A DNA stretch of 64,000 bases from Leucobacter salsicius M1-8 (lineage in GTDB: Bacteria; Actinomycetota; Actinomycetes; Actinomycetales; Microbacteriaceae), in assembly GCF_000350525.1 (NCBI RefSeq), contig NZ_AOCN01000007.1, positions 1 to 64,000 on the forward strand. Direction: 5' to 3'. Below the pieces are notes generated by a model. That model was not told the origin of the DNA. It ran no database searches and saw nothing but the letters and a program-made list of their open reading frames with translations. Positions 46,084 to 57,233 of this stretch are shown one piece after another. Every line of letters begins with the position of its first letter. Position 1 is the stretch's first letter. The position numbers and the translations under genes were made by a program.

Positions 46084-47487
46084 ATGAGCGACATCGAGTA
46101 CCGCATCGAGCACGACACTATGGGCGAGGTGCGTGTTCCCAAGAACGCGCTGTACGCAGCACAGACGCAGCGTGCCGTTGAGAACTTCCCGATCTCGGGC
46201 TCGGGCCTGGAGCCCGCCCAGATCGTGGCACTCGCACGTATCAAGCGCGCAGCAGCAATTGCCAACGCTGAGCTGAACATTCTTGACCAGGACATCGCTG
46301 ACGCGATCGTCGCGGGCGCCGACGAGATCATCGCTGGCAACCACCACGACATGTTCCCCGTTGACACGTACCAGACCGGCTCGGGCACGTCGTCGAACAT
46401 GAACATGAACGAGGTGCTGGCCGCGCTCGCGACCAAGCACCGCGGTGCTCCCGTGCACCCGAACGACCACGTCAATGCTTCGCAGTCGTCGAACGACGTG
46501 TTCCCCACCTCGGTGCACATCGCTGTCACGGGCGCGCTCATCGAGCAGCTCAAGCCCTCGCTCGCGCACCTCGCTGAGGCGCTCGAGGAGAAGGCAGAGC
46601 TGTGGAAGGACGCCGTAAAGTCGGGCCGCACCCACCTCATGGATGCCACCCCCGTCACCATGGGCCAGGTCTTCGGTGGCTACGCCGCTCAGATCCGCTA
46701 CGGCATCGAGCGCATCGACGCTGCCCTTCCCCGAGTGGCTGAGGTTCCCCAGGGCGGCACCGCCGTGGGCACCGGAATCAACACCCCCCTCGGCTTCCCC
46801 GAGAAGGTCATCGCCGAGATCGCAGCATCGAGCGGCCTGCCCATCACCGAGGCACGCAACCACTTCGAGGCACAGGCCAACCGCGACGGTCTCGTCGAGG
46901 CATCGGGCGCGCTGCGCACCATCGCCGTGTCGCTGACCAAAGTCGCCGAGGACGTGCGCTGGATGGGTTCGGGCCCCAACACGGGCTTCGCTGAACTGCA
47001 CATCCCCGACCTGCAGCCCGGCTCGTCGATCATGCCCGGCAAGGTGAACCCCGTGGTTCCCGAGGCGACCCTCATGGTGTGCGCGCGCATTATCGGCAAC
47101 GACGCGACCATCGCCTGGGGCGGCGCTCGCGGCAACTTCGAGCTCAACGTGATGATTCCCGTCATGGGCACCGCGCTGCTCGAGTCGATTCGTCTGCTGT
47201 CGAACGTGTCGCGCGTCTTCGCCGATAAGACGATCAAGGGCCTCGAGGCCAACATTGAGCGCATGGCGACACTGGCGGGTATGAGCCCCTCGACCGTCAC
47301 CCCGCTCAACCGCCTCATCGGCTACGAGGCTGCGTCGAAGATTGCCAAGCACTCGGTTGCCAAGGGCATCACCGTGCGCGAGGCGACCATCGATCTCGGC
47401 TACGTCGAGCGCGGCGAGCTGACCGAGGCTGACCTCGACAAGGCTCTCGACCTGCTTTCGATGACCCACCCGGGCGTCGCGAAGTAA
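46084..47487 (+). CDS. fumC: Fumarate hydratase, class II
   Basis: 467 residues, normal length. [15 protein letters not shown] near the start, [48 protein letters not shown] and the fumarase signature [16 protein letters not shown] are all present, with the catalytic Ser in the mobile loop. It interconverts fumarate and malate in the TCA cycle. AAAGGAAG SD before the ATG. Followed by a strong terminator. Confidence 0.97.
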   Translation: MSDIEYRIEHDTMGEVRVPKNALYAAQTQRAVENFPISGSGLEPAQIVALARIKRAAAIANAELNILDQDIADAIVAGADEIIAGNHHDMFPVDTYQTGSGTSSNMNMNEVLAALATKHRGAPVHPNDHVNASQSSNDVFPTSVHIAVTGALIEQLKPSLAHLAEALEEKAELWKDAVKSGRTHLMDATPVTMGQVFGGYAAQIRYGIERIDAALPRVAEVPQGGTAVGTGINTPLGFPEKVIAEIAASSGLPITEARNHFEAQANRDGLVEASGALRTIAVSLTKVAEDVRWMGSGPNTGFAELHIPDLQPGSSIMPGKVNPVVPEATLMVCARIIGNDATIAWGGARGNFELNVMIPVMGTALLESIRLLSNVSRVFADKTIKGLEANIERMATLAGMSPSTVTPLNRLIGYEAASKIAKHSVAKGITVREATIDLGYVERGELTEADLDKALDLLSMTHPGVAK

Positions 47488-47498
47488 CTCGCGTTTCC

Positions 47499-47552
47499 AC
47501 GCACGAGGCGGGCTGGATCTCTCCGGAGGTTTAGCCCGCCTCGTGCGTTTTT
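47499..47552 (+). terminator. Rho-independent terminator of fumC
   Basis: Perfect 16-bp arms ACGCACGAGGCGGGCT (47499-47514) and its inverse (47533-47548), then a run of T. It is the best canonical terminator in the window. Confidence 0.9.
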
Positions 47553-47637
47553 GGGATGGCTGCCGTCACGGACTCCATGCGCAGAAAGTTGGGTTCTCCG
47601 TTGCTGCCATTACGCGTACGTAGTCTAAGATTTTCTC

Positions 47638-50522
47638 ATGCGTAAGTTTCTTACGAGTGTTATTGTGGCGCTCGCACTTGTCACCGGTGGCATCGTTACC
47701 GCCGCCCCCGCTCAGGCCGCGCCAATGTACTCAGCCACTGTGGGCTTCAGCTCTGAAAACACGGTGTACCTCTGGGTGCTCCCTGAACTCGCTAGCGCCT
47801 CTGCCTTCCAACTCGTCACAGATCCTTTGCATGGCACAGCATCCCTCACCCCACAGGGCACGCTGAATTTCATTGTGCCTCCTGCGGAGCCACACGAAAC
47901 TCTCGGCGTCATTGATACTTTTCGCATACGAGCTGTGGATCCAACCGGCACCCCGTTTGAATTCGATGTCACGTTTCGGATTAGGCATCATTCGACTTTG
48001 AAGTGCGCAAGTTCTGTGATCACCGCACCGGTCGGTACTCCAATTGATTTGACTTGCCAGGTGGCCTCTCAGAGTAAAGACCTCAGCGGACGCGTCCACT
48101 ATTCCTATAGCCTCCCTGACTGGAGCCAAGTGCAGCTCGGTAGCGCAAATGTCAGCATGCAGGGAACGGCAGACATCACGACAGTGACCCTCCCGCAGGG
48201 GACCTACCAGATTTATGCACGGTATTCGGGAAACAACGACAGCGCCGATAGCTCCGTCGGATTCGAACCAATTACTATCACCCAGCTGCCAGTTCAAGCG
48301 CAAACCACGACGTCGCTTGTGACTTCCACCGCTGGCGACATCACAGACCTCACCGTGACTGTAGAGCCGAGCGCTGCGGCTGGCACCGTCACCTTTGCCG
48401 ATGCCGACAAAGAACTGGGTCGGTAGCCATTTCTGATGGGGTCGCTGTCCTTCGCGGGCAGAAGTTCGCAGTGGGCAGCCACCTACTGACCGCAGCTTAC
48501 TCGGGTGACAGCACCCATAAAAGCTCAACGTCAAGCGCTAGAACTCTCACGGTCGATCCAATCACAACGCAGACGTCACTCGTTGCGTCTTCGACCAATT
48601 CCACGTTCGGTGATTCAACAACTTTCACCACAACCGTCAGTCCTACGTCGGCAACCGGCTCCGTCGTCTTCATGCAAGGCAGCGACGTGTTGGGCACGGC
48701 CACGCTCGGCAGCGGGACGGCTACTTTCCCCGCGGCAAAGCTGCCCGCAGGCAACCACTCTGTAACGGCCAAATACACGGGAGACGCGCAACACGCACTG
48801 TCCACGTCGCCCGGCGTAGCCGTTCAGGTGGCCAAGGCCGCGTCCACCACCGGTCTCTCCGTCTTTATGTCTGGCCAGGGCAACAGCAGCAACACATACC
48901 TGCAAGCCAAGGTGTTGCCCTTAGGTGCGACAGGTCACGTAACTTTCAAGAATCATGGATCCGTTATTGGTACTGCCAATGTCTCAAACGGCTATGCAAC
49001 GTTTACCGCAAAAGGGCTTCCCGCGGGGAAGCATCTATTCAGCGCTGAGTACGCTGGCGACGATAATCATCGGGCCTCAAGTGCTCCCACGTCTTCTTAC
49101 TCTCTTGCCCCGCTGAGCACGACGACGACAATAAGCCCACCCGCTAGTACCCCCACGTTTGGCGATTCAATCGACATTACAGCGACGGTCGCCCCAATCG
49201 ATGCAATCGGGCACGTGACGTTTACGCGAGGCGGCATCACACTCGGCACCGCCCCCATCACCGACGGCACCGCCATCCTCAGTGGTCAACGGTTCACGGC
49301 GGGGAGCCACGGTGTCTTCGCCACCTATTCGGGTGATGACTACTATGCTGGCTCGGCATCCATGGGCGTGCCGTTTGTGGTCGCCCAGGCAGCCACAGAA
49401 ACATCGGTCGGAGTTTCACAGTCCACGACCACGCCCGAGGATGCCATCGACATTGCAGCTTCTGTGACCGCAACCAATAGTTCGGGTGATCCCGTTGAGG
49501 TACATGGCACCGTCGAGTTCTTTGCCGATGGTGCTTCTCTGGGTTCCGCACCCCTCGTGGGAGGTGCCGCTTCCCTCACCAATCAACGGTTCGCACTTGG
49601 TGACTACGACATCACGGCTCGCTACAGCGGATCAACGGACCACACCTATTCGACTTCACAAGTGACCGTGCTCACCGTCGCCAAGTTACCGACCGCGCTG
49701 TCACTCAAAACCTCCGCGTCGTCAGTCACGGCGGGCAGTCCCCTCGAGCTGACAGCCACGGTCGCTGCCGACGGCGCAACCAACGTCACCGGCAGCGTCG
49801 ACTTCACCGCCGCCGGCAGCTCGATCGGCACAGGCAAGGTCACCAACGGCGTCGCGACGCTTGAGGTGTCCTCGCTCCCCGTGGGTACCTCGACAATCAC
49901 TGCGAACTATTCGGGTGACGGTAGATACCTGAATTCCAGTTCGCAGGCTGAGTCCGTTGAGGTAACCCCGATCGTCTCAGAGTTTGCGCTCACAACAACT
50001 CCAGAGGCTCCGCGCGCCGACGACCCCATCACCATCACCGCACGGGCCACCGCGGGCACGCCGACGGGCACGATTTCGTTCCAAGTTGAGGGCGATTCGC
50101 TCGCTGACGTTTCGTCCAATCCCGACCTTCTCACGCAGCACCGATTTACCGGCAATTTCTTGGCGGGTTCTCCCGTCAAGGCGGACGCGATCACGCAGAC
50201 CCAGCCGCTCGTCGATGGCTCCGCGACAATCCAGGTGCCACCGCTTCCCGCGGGCAAGTATTCGGTGTCGGCAAGCTACGGCGGCGATGCCCAGCATGCG
50301 CCCGTCACCCTCAGCACCAACACGCTGACGGTCGCCGAGGCGTCAGCGCCGCCCACCCCGCCAACGAAGCCTGAGACTCCAAAGCCCAGCACCTCGGCGA
50401 AACAGTCCGGTTTGGCGGCGACCGGTGCGGAATCCCCGATGCTCGGTGCGGTGGCCGCGCTGACCCTGATTGCCGCCGGACTGATCTTGTTCACGCGCCG
50501 CCGAAAGGCCGCCAAGTGCTAA
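47638..50522 (+). pseudogene. Secreted Ig-like repeat surface protein with LAxTG anchor, single-base frameshift
   Basis: The ATG at 47638 encodes a signal peptide (VIVALALVTGGIVTAAPAQA, cleavage about 28) and a mature N-terminal region, then stops at 48426 as ADADKELGR. One base missing near 48416-48422 would let translation continue VAISDGVAVLRGQKFAVGSH and on to 50522. Repaired length is about 961 residues. About seven Big_3-like Ig repeats of 80-95 residues follow, each ending in a YSGD-type block (AAYSGD, AKYTGD, AEYAGD, ATYSGD, ARYSGS, ANYSGD, ASYGGD). The C-terminus has LAATG, a TM and RRRK, a sortase (class E type) anchor. Likely an adhesin or surface stalk. Confidence 0.85.
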
Positions 50523-50628
50523 GCGGCGTCGCGGCCTGACCTGAGGCAGCCTGAAGCTGACGCGGACTCTGGCATCACGAGCACCGGTCGCCCCACCGAA
50601 ATTTGCCCGGGCGGCCGGCGCTCGCCTG

Positions 50629-51876
50629 CTACGCGTACTTCGTGCGCGCCAGCACCCGCGTCAGCAGCAGCCCGACGGTACACTGCACGGCGATGAGCAC
50701 GGTGACGCCGATGAGCACCTCGGTCCAGGATCCGGAGACCTGCCGCATCGCCCCGGCCCCCAGTGGCCCTAGCGTCGCGACCGTGTAGCCGACGGACTGC
50801 GCGAGGCCTGAGACGCGCGAGGTCTCGCGCGCGCTGGCCCCCATGCCCGCGATGAGCGCGAGCACCAGCGGAAACACGCACATCCCCAGTCCCAGCAGGG
50901 CAGCCCAAAGTTCAGGCGCAAACGTGGGGGCGAGCAGGAATCCCAATATGCCCGACCCGCTCGCGACCGCGACCAGCACAAACCCAAACCGCAGCCAGGC
51001 CGCACTGCGCACGAAACTCACGACCACGATCGTGCCGGGAATGCCCACCGCCATCGCGATGCCAAGGAGTAGCCCAGCGCGCGCTGCGGGGATGCCCGCG
51101 TCGATCGCGATCGCTGGCACGTAGCCCATCACGACGTAGCTCACGAGCGACTGCATCGCGAAGTACGCGGCGAGCAGCCAGGTTCCTGCGGGTAGCGGCG
51201 GCTTGGGCCCCGCGGGCTTCGGTGCCGCGGGTGCGTGTGGGCTGAGGGCCTGCTGATCCGGATCATTGCCCGCCGCCGCAGCGGGCTGCGTGGGGGCGGC
51301 GGGCGCAGTGGGCGAGACGAACGTCCACACGACCAGCCCGACAGCGGCCGGCAGGGCCCAAACCGCGAGCCCCAGGTTGGGTGACCCCAACCAGTCGGCC
51401 ACTGGGACGGCAACTGCGGCCCCCGCCGCAGAGCCGAGCGACATCGACATCGAATAGGCCGTGGTGACCGGCCCGATCCGGCCGGGGAAGCGCGAGCGGA
51501 CCACCGCGGGCAGCAGAATGTTGACGATCGCGAGGCCCCCGGTCGCGATGACGGTGCCCGCCACAATGGCGACCGGATCGGCGATCACGCGCAGTGCGAG
51601 GCCGGTCGTGAGCGCCAGCATGCCCCACCGGATCGTGCGCTCAATGCCCAGACGCGCTGCGAGCCTGGGCGTGCCGATACCTGCGACCGCGAAGATCGCA
51701 GTCGGGATCGACGGGACGAGCACTGCAGCAGCCGGGGTGAGCGCGCCCATTTCTTGCAGCGGCACGAGGAGCGCTGCGGCCGTGGTCACCGCGATGCGCA
51801 GGTTCAGCGCGACGAGGATGAGCGCGACCAACACATACACGGTGCCACCGGCCAGGCGACTACTTCTCGTTCCCAC
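50629..51876 (-). CDS. CynX/NimT-family MFS transporter
   Basis: 415 residues with 12 TMs. VYVLVALILVALNLRIAVTT (TM1 with NLR) and GTPRLAARLGIERTIRWG resemble cyanate/nitroimidazole-type CynX/NimT exporters. A Pro/Ala-rich central loop (about 200-230) separates the halves. The substrate is unknown. GTG/ATG start at 51876; transcribed toward the Ig-repeat gene (convergent). Confidence 0.82.
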   Translation of the reverse strand: MGTRSSRLAGGTVYVLVALILVALNLRIAVTTAAALLVPLQEMGALTPAAAVLVPSIPTAIFAVAGIGTPRLAARLGIERTIRWGMLALTTGLALRVIADPVAIVAGTVIATGGLAIVNILLPAVVRSRFPGRIGPVTTAYSMSMSLGSAAGAAVAVPVADWLGSPNLGLAVWALPAAVGLVVWTFVSPTAPAAPTQPAAAAGNDPDQQALSPHAPAAPKPAGPKPPLPAGTWLLAAYFAMQSLVSYVVMGYVPAIAIDAGIPAARAGLLLGIAMAVGIPGTIVVVSFVRSAAWLRFGFVLVAVASGSGILGFLLAPTFAPELWAALLGLGMCVFPLVLALIAGMGASARETSRVSGLAQSVGYTVATLGPLGAGAMRQVSGSWTEVLIGVTVLIAVQCTVGLLLTRVLARTKYA

Positions 51877-52022
51877 AACGTCCTCACACTCGGTTGCCGC
51901 TCGCTGGCGATTGGCTAACTCAGACCCAGAGACCAGGTAATCGGCAAAAGTCCAGTATGACCTAGCCGCTCGGGAGCTTGCGGTTCGTAGACCCGAGCGC
52001 GGGGACTATTGGCGACCGTTAC

Positions 52023-52094
52023 CCCAGTACGAAACTCCCGAAACGGTACGAAGATCTCGCAATTTTCGTAATGGCCGGGAGGTTTCGTACTGGG
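52023..52094. repeat. Palindromic repeat, copy 1 (3' side of the AbiEi-like gene)
   Basis: About 70 bases with inverted outer arms (CCAGTACGAAAC...GTTTCGTACTGG) and inner GTACGAA/TTCGTA pairing, so the GTACGAA motif occurs four times in + + - - order. It ends exactly at the stop codon of the AbiEi-like gene. Copy 2 at 53187-53260 is about 93% identical and in the same orientation. Confidence 0.85.
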
Positions 52095-53078
52095 TCAGCG
52101 AATCCTCGGCACTGGCACGTGGAAGCTCTGCAGCAGCCGTCGCAGTCTTTCGGGCGTCCCCGCTTCGCGTGTACCCCAGTGCACCATACGGTAGTTCGTG
52201 CTTCCGCTCACCCAGTTGTCGCGCTTTTTCTCGCGCACGACCATTTCAGCGGCGCTTCGCCCGCCCCTGAGCGCAGGGTTCGTATATTTGAGGTCGCCAT
52301 CGCTCTCCCCGTACACCCGAAGGCCCAGCAGTTCGAAGTCCATGAAGAGGTAGCTTCCAGAGGACGACGCCACGGGCACCTGCAGGTCGAGCTCAAACCC
52401 GAGCCTCAGCAACTGCAACCTGCTGACACTCTCAAGTACCGACTCGGCCCGAGGGTCGGCAAGCTCAACAATGCGGCGCACTCGGTCGAGCCCGCGCAGG
52501 TGCCGGGGCATGGCACCCAGGAGCTCGGCCATCTCGTGTTCCCAATTCTGCGACGCGTTGGAGTCCACAATCCGGCCACGGCGGGCCTTCCGCGCCAGCA
52601 CGGCATCGGCGCACCCGAGCGCTGTCTCGGTGTCGGCGATGCGGGCGATGTCGAACACTGTGCGCTCGTGGTTCGTGCAGAAGTACCCGGCGACTGATCC
52701 CGTGTGGTGCGCGGGGATCTCGAGATCATGACGCAGCACTGCAGCGTTTGATTTCCCACCCCTCCCCGAGACCACATGCACGCGCCCTAGTCGAAACCCC
52801 CAAAGCGGCAGCCCCAGCAAGGCCGCCGCAGAATAGTGGGAGAACAGGGGCGGAGTAACCGCATTGTGGTGAGCGGCAAGCACGGCCGCCAAGTGCCGCC
52901 GCTCGGGGAGCCACGAGCGCCAAGCAACCCCGTCGGCATACCAGCCGTGGGCTACGCGCACGTATTCGCCCGCCGCCACCGCCCGCTCAAGGGCCCGGGG
53001 CGACAACCCCGCGTCAAGGATCGCACTCGCGCGCAGCAGCGCACGCTCCACTTCTTGGATGTGATCCGGAATGTACAT
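52095..53078 (-). CDS. AbiEi-like antitoxin-domain protein with DUF559-type C-terminal region
   Basis: About 327 residues from the ATG at 53078 (MYIPDHIQEVERALLRASAI). The N-terminal part (GLSPRALERAVAAGEYVRVAHGWYA, about 25-50) is the winged-helix AbiEi_4-like DNA-binding domain of type IV antitoxins. The C-terminal part (DPRAESVLESVSRLQLLRLG; FMDFELLGLRVYGESDGDLKY) fits the DUF559/Vsr-like nuclease fold (E...D...E/K pattern). No AbiEii toxin is adjacent, so this is an orphan of the widespread actinobacterial solo class. A start at 53126 is possible. It is flanked by two copies of a palindromic repeat. Confidence 0.78.
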   Translation of the reverse strand: MYIPDHIQEVERALLRASAILDAGLSPRALERAVAAGEYVRVAHGWYADGVAWRSWLPERRHLAAVLAAHHNAVTPPLFSHYSAAALLGLPLWGFRLGRVHVVSGRGGKSNAAVLRHDLEIPAHHTGSVAGYFCTNHERTVFDIARIADTETALGCADAVLARKARRGRIVDSNASQNWEHEMAELLGAMPRHLRGLDRVRRIVELADPRAESVLESVSRLQLLRLGFELDLQVPVASSSGSYLFMDFELLGLRVYGESDGDLKYTNPALRGGRSAAEMVVREKKRDNWVSGSTNYRMVHWGTREAGTPERLRRLLQSFHVPVPRIR

Positions 53079-53186
53079 GCCTCGAGTGTGACCCGCGCCG
53101 CACATGATTTGGGCGGCTCCGCCCATTCTGTGGATAACTCACGCATGGCGTGCCTGTTCAGGCTGAGTGCAGCACAGAGCAGCCTG

Positions 53187-53260
53187 CGCCAGTACGAAAC
53201 CCCCGAAACAGTACGAAGATCTCGCAATTTTCGTACTGGCCGGGAGGTTACGTACTGGCG
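53187..53260. repeat. Palindromic repeat, copy 2 (3' side of phoH)
   Basis: Same element as at 52023-52094, with arms CGCCAGTACG/CGTACTGGCG and shared core ACGAAGATCTCGCAATTTTC. It ends about 20 bases from the phoH stop. Both copies therefore follow the 3' end of a minus-strand gene. Confidence 0.85.
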
Positions 53261-53279
53261 GAAACGTGCGCGCACCGCG

Positions 53280-54686
53280 CTAGTCGAGGAGCTGCGTCAC
53301 CAGCGCCGCGATGTCGCTGCGCTCCGATCGGGTCAGCGTCACATGCCCGAAGAGTCGATGCCCCTTCAACTTCTCGATGACCGCGGCGATACCGTCGTAG
53401 CGACCCACCCGCAGGTTGTCGCGCTGCGCCACATCGTGGGTCAACACCACCCGGGAGTTCTGGCCGATGCGCGACAGCATCGTCAGCAGCACGCCCCGTT
53501 CCAGCGACTGCGCCTCATCCACGATTACGAACGCATCGTGCAGCGAACGCCCACGAATGTGGGTGAGCGGCAGCACCTCCACGAGCCCGCGCGCCATCAC
53601 CTCGTCAAGCACATTCTCGGAAACGATCGAGCCCAGCGTGTCGAACACCGCCTGCGCCCACGGGTTCATCTTTTCGTCGCGGTCGCCCGGCAGGTAGCCG
53701 AGGTCTTGGCCGCCCACCGCGTAGAGCGGCCGAAACACCATCACTTTCTTGTGCTGGCGCCGTTCAAGTACGGCTTCAAGCCCTGCGGCGAGCGCGAGCG
53801 CCGACTTGCCGGTGCCGGCGTTGCCGCCGAGTGACACTATCCCGACCCCGGTGTCGAGCAGCAGATCGATCGCGAGCCGCTGCTCAGCGCTCCGCCCCGA
53901 CACCCCGAACACCTCGAGATCGCCGCGAACGAGGTGCAGCGACCCGTCGCCGTCGACGCGGCCGAGCGCCGAGCCGCGGGGCGAGTGCAAAACAAGCCCC
54001 GTACCAAAGGGGAGGCCGCGGGCGGCGTCGACGTCGTCCACCCGCTCTGCCTCCCACAGCAGCCGCATCTCTTCCTCGTCGAGGTTGAGCTGCACAGTGC
54101 CCGTGTACGCATCGTCGTGGGCGAGTTCGGCCCGGTACTCCTCGGCCCCGAGCCCGAGGGCGGCCGCCTTCAACCGCATCGGCAGGTCCTTCGACACGAC
54201 CGTCACGTTGGCTCCCTCGGCGGCAAGGTTGTGCGCGACCGCGAGGATGCGGGTGTCGTTGTCGCCCAGCCGCATCCCGCTCGGCAGCGTCTCGAGACTC
54301 GAGTGGTTGAGCTCGACGCGCAGCGTGCCGCCAGCATCGCCCACGGGCACGGGGAAGTCGAGCCGTAGGTGCTTCGCCCGCAGCTCGTCGAGGCTGCGCA
54401 ACGCCCGCCGCGCGAAGTACCCAAGTTCGAGGTCCTGCCGCTTCTGCTCGAGCTCAACAAGCACTACGACGGGAAGCACGACTGAGTGTTCGGCGAAGCG
54501 AAACAGTGCCTGCGGATCGCTGAGCAGCACCGAGGTATCGAGGACGTATGTGCGTTCGGTGGTGTGAGCCTCGCAGGTGCTCTCAATGTCTGGTGCGCTC
54601 GACAGGTCGGGTGTGTGCCCCGCGGCAGGGCCGCTGCCGATACCGCCGCCGTCGATACTGCTGCCACCGAGTTTGTGTGCCATCAT
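53280..54686 (-). CDS. PhoH-family protein with PIN domain (PhoH2)
   Basis: 468 residues. The N-terminal PIN domain (about 45-180: [45 protein letters not shown]) is a candidate RNase; the C-terminal PhoH ATPase has [17 protein letters not shown] (Walker A), [20 protein letters not shown] (Walker B) and a sensor in [13 protein letters not shown]. Such PhoH2 proteins act as ATP-driven RNA helicase/RNases, sometimes in toxin-antitoxin loci. ATG at 54686 with TAGGAGATC SD. Confidence 0.93.
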   Translation of the reverse strand: MMAHKLGGSSIDGGGIGSGPAAGHTPDLSSAPDIESTCEAHTTERTYVLDTSVLLSDPQALFRFAEHSVVLPVVVLVELEQKRQDLELGYFARRALRSLDELRAKHLRLDFPVPVGDAGGTLRVELNHSSLETLPSGMRLGDNDTRILAVAHNLAAEGANVTVVSKDLPMRLKAAALGLGAEEYRAELAHDDAYTGTVQLNLDEEEMRLLWEAERVDDVDAARGLPFGTGLVLHSPRGSALGRVDGDGSLHLVRGDLEVFGVSGRSAEQRLAIDLLLDTGVGIVSLGGNAGTGKSALALAAGLEAVLERRQHKKVMVFRPLYAVGGQDLGYLPGDRDEKMNPWAQAVFDTLGSIVSENVLDEVMARGLVEVLPLTHIRGRSLHDAFVIVDEAQSLERGVLLTMLSRIGQNSRVVLTHDVAQRDNLRVGRYDGIAAVIEKLKGHRLFGHVTLTRSERSDIAALVTQLLD

Positions 54687-55014
54687 CGTGATCTCCTACA
54701 GGAATTCCCGTGGGGCGAGGCTGCCGCAGTGCCGAGGCTTTTGGCCTCCTCGATCGGGCGGTGCCCGATAACTTCACCGTACGCCCTGATGCGGCTCGGG
54801 CGGTAGTGCCGCGCGCGGCCCTACCTGAACGGTTGAGGGCTGGCGCGTGAACCCCTGATGGCCGCACATTTAGGGCACCCATTTCGCGACCATCAGGCAT
54901 CCTGAGAACACCGCGCTCAACACGGGGCTCCAGTCGGGTACTCTTGAGTGTTGCGACATCGGTGCCGGGGGGCGTCTCACGCCTTGCCGCGGCAAGACAT
55001 CATAAGGAGCCCTC
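54687..55014. other. 328-base divergent intergenic region, phoH and mtnA promoters
   Basis: Contains the SD of both flanking genes and an inverted repeat CCTGATGG (54854-54861)/CCATCAGG (54890-54897) that could be an operator. No protein-coding frame or tRNA is convincing. I looked for a SAM-class riboswitch before mtnA and could not fit one. Confidence 0.4.
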
Positions 55015-56058
<1,044 letters not shown>

Positions 56059-56100
56059 GCTTCACTTCATTCCCCTTTGTATTTCCCGAAAGGAATATCC

Positions 56101-57156
56101 ATGTTCTTTACCAAGAGCCGCACGCGTGCGGCGCTCGTCGCAGGTGCCGCAGCTGGTGCCCTGCTCCTGACGTCTTGCTCCGGCGGAGGCGCTGGCGACG
56201 AGGGTGCGAGCAACGCTGCGGGCCCCCAGTTCATCTACATCACGAGCGACCCGATCGGCCAGAACGAGTTTCTGAAGTCGGGCAAGATCGGTATCGACTC
56301 GGTTGCAGAGCAGTTCGAGGGCACGTCCAAGACGTACGAGTCGAAGGACGACGCAACGCGTCGCACCAACCTCGAGTCGGCGATCTCGCAGGCGCCCGAG
56401 GTCATCGTGATGCTCGGTTTCCAGTTTGCTGACATGGCAAACGAGCTCGCTGAAGCTAACCCCCAGCAGAAGTTCCTGCTGATCGACACCGAGGTCGAGG
56501 GTGCTCCCGAGAACCTGTACCAGGCAACCTTCCGCGAGCAGGAGCCCTCGTACCTCCTCGGCTACGAGGCCGGGCTGCTGACCGAGGCGAACAAGGTTGG
56601 CTCGATCATCTCGCTCGATATTCCGCTGCTCAGCAAGTACACCGCTGGCTTCGCCGAGGGTGCCAAGGCTTCCAACGACAAGGTTGAGGTCATTGCCCCG
56701 CAGGTCATCGGTGGCGAGAACGCATTCGCTGACACCGCGCGCGCCAAGGAGCAGGCAATTGCCTACTCGGGCACCGGCGTTGACGAGGTCTTCGCTGTGG
56801 GTGCTGCCGCAAACGGTGGCATCATGGAGGCTGCAGCCGAGAAGGGTTTCTCGGCGTACGGCGTTGACACGAACCAGTGTGGCATGGCTCCCGGTTTCGT
56901 CGTTGACGGCAGCATCAAGTCGGTCAACCGTGTCGTTGAGACCGTTGTCGGCGAGATCATGGACGGAGTGACCTCGAAGGACGCAACCACCTCGTTCGGC
57001 CTCAAGGAAGAGGGCATGACGATCGTCAGCCTCGACGAGGGTGCAGCTGACTCGCAGTGCACCGTCATGGACAGCCCCGACGTTGTCGAGAAGGTTACCC
57101 AGATGCGCGACGATATCGTTGCTGGCAAGGTAGCGGTTACCGACCCGCTGGCATAA
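56101..57156 (+). CDS. BMP/PnrA-family nucleoside-binding lipoprotein
   Basis: About 351 residues from the ATG at 56101, which has GAAAGGA. The signal peptide ends GALLLTSCSGGG (lipobox Cys about 24). The mature protein is a BMP/PnrA (Med) binding fold: FIYITSDPIGQNEFLKSGK, SYLLGYEAGLLTEANKVGS and EKGFSAYGVDTNQCGMAPG. Family members bind purine nucleosides. It delivers substrate to the ABC components encoded next. A start at 56077 adds eight unsupported residues. Confidence 0.93.
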   Translation: MFFTKSRTRAALVAGAAAGALLLTSCSGGGAGDEGASNAAGPQFIYITSDPIGQNEFLKSGKIGIDSVAEQFEGTSKTYESKDDATRRTNLESAISQAPEVIVMLGFQFADMANELAEANPQQKFLLIDTEVEGAPENLYQATFREQEPSYLLGYEAGLLTEANKVGSIISLDIPLLSKYTAGFAEGAKASNDKVEVIAPQVIGGENAFADTARAKEQAIAYSGTGVDEVFAVGAAANGGIMEAAAEKGFSAYGVDTNQCGMAPGFVVDGSIKSVNRVVETVVGEIMDGVTSKDATTSFGLKEEGMTIVSLDEGAADSQCTVMDSPDVVEKVTQMRDDIVAGKVAVTDPLA

Positions 57157-57163
57157 CCTGCTG

Positions 57164-57199
57164 ACTGTGGGGCGCGCTCACTTGAGCGCGCCCCACAGT
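57164..57199 (+). other. Hairpin after the nucleoside-binding-protein gene
   Basis: Perfect 17-bp arms ACTGTGGGGCGCGCTCA (57164-57180) and inverse (57183-57199) with a 2-base loop, no U-tract, 7 bases past the stop. Probably an mRNA-stabilising or attenuating hairpin that favours binding-protein expression, as at 10514 and 16161. Confidence 0.65.
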
Positions 57200-57233
57200 T
57201 GCACCACACTCACACCTCACCGAAGGAGCGCGG

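Noticed and set aside
50523-50628. Terminator after the Ig-repeat gene
   Set aside because: Only weak, interrupted GC pairing; no clear stem with U-tract.
54900-55014. SAM-type riboswitch before mtnA
   Set aside because: I could not align the leader to SAM-I, SAM-II or SAM-IV consensus; only a short inverted repeat and an SD are supported.
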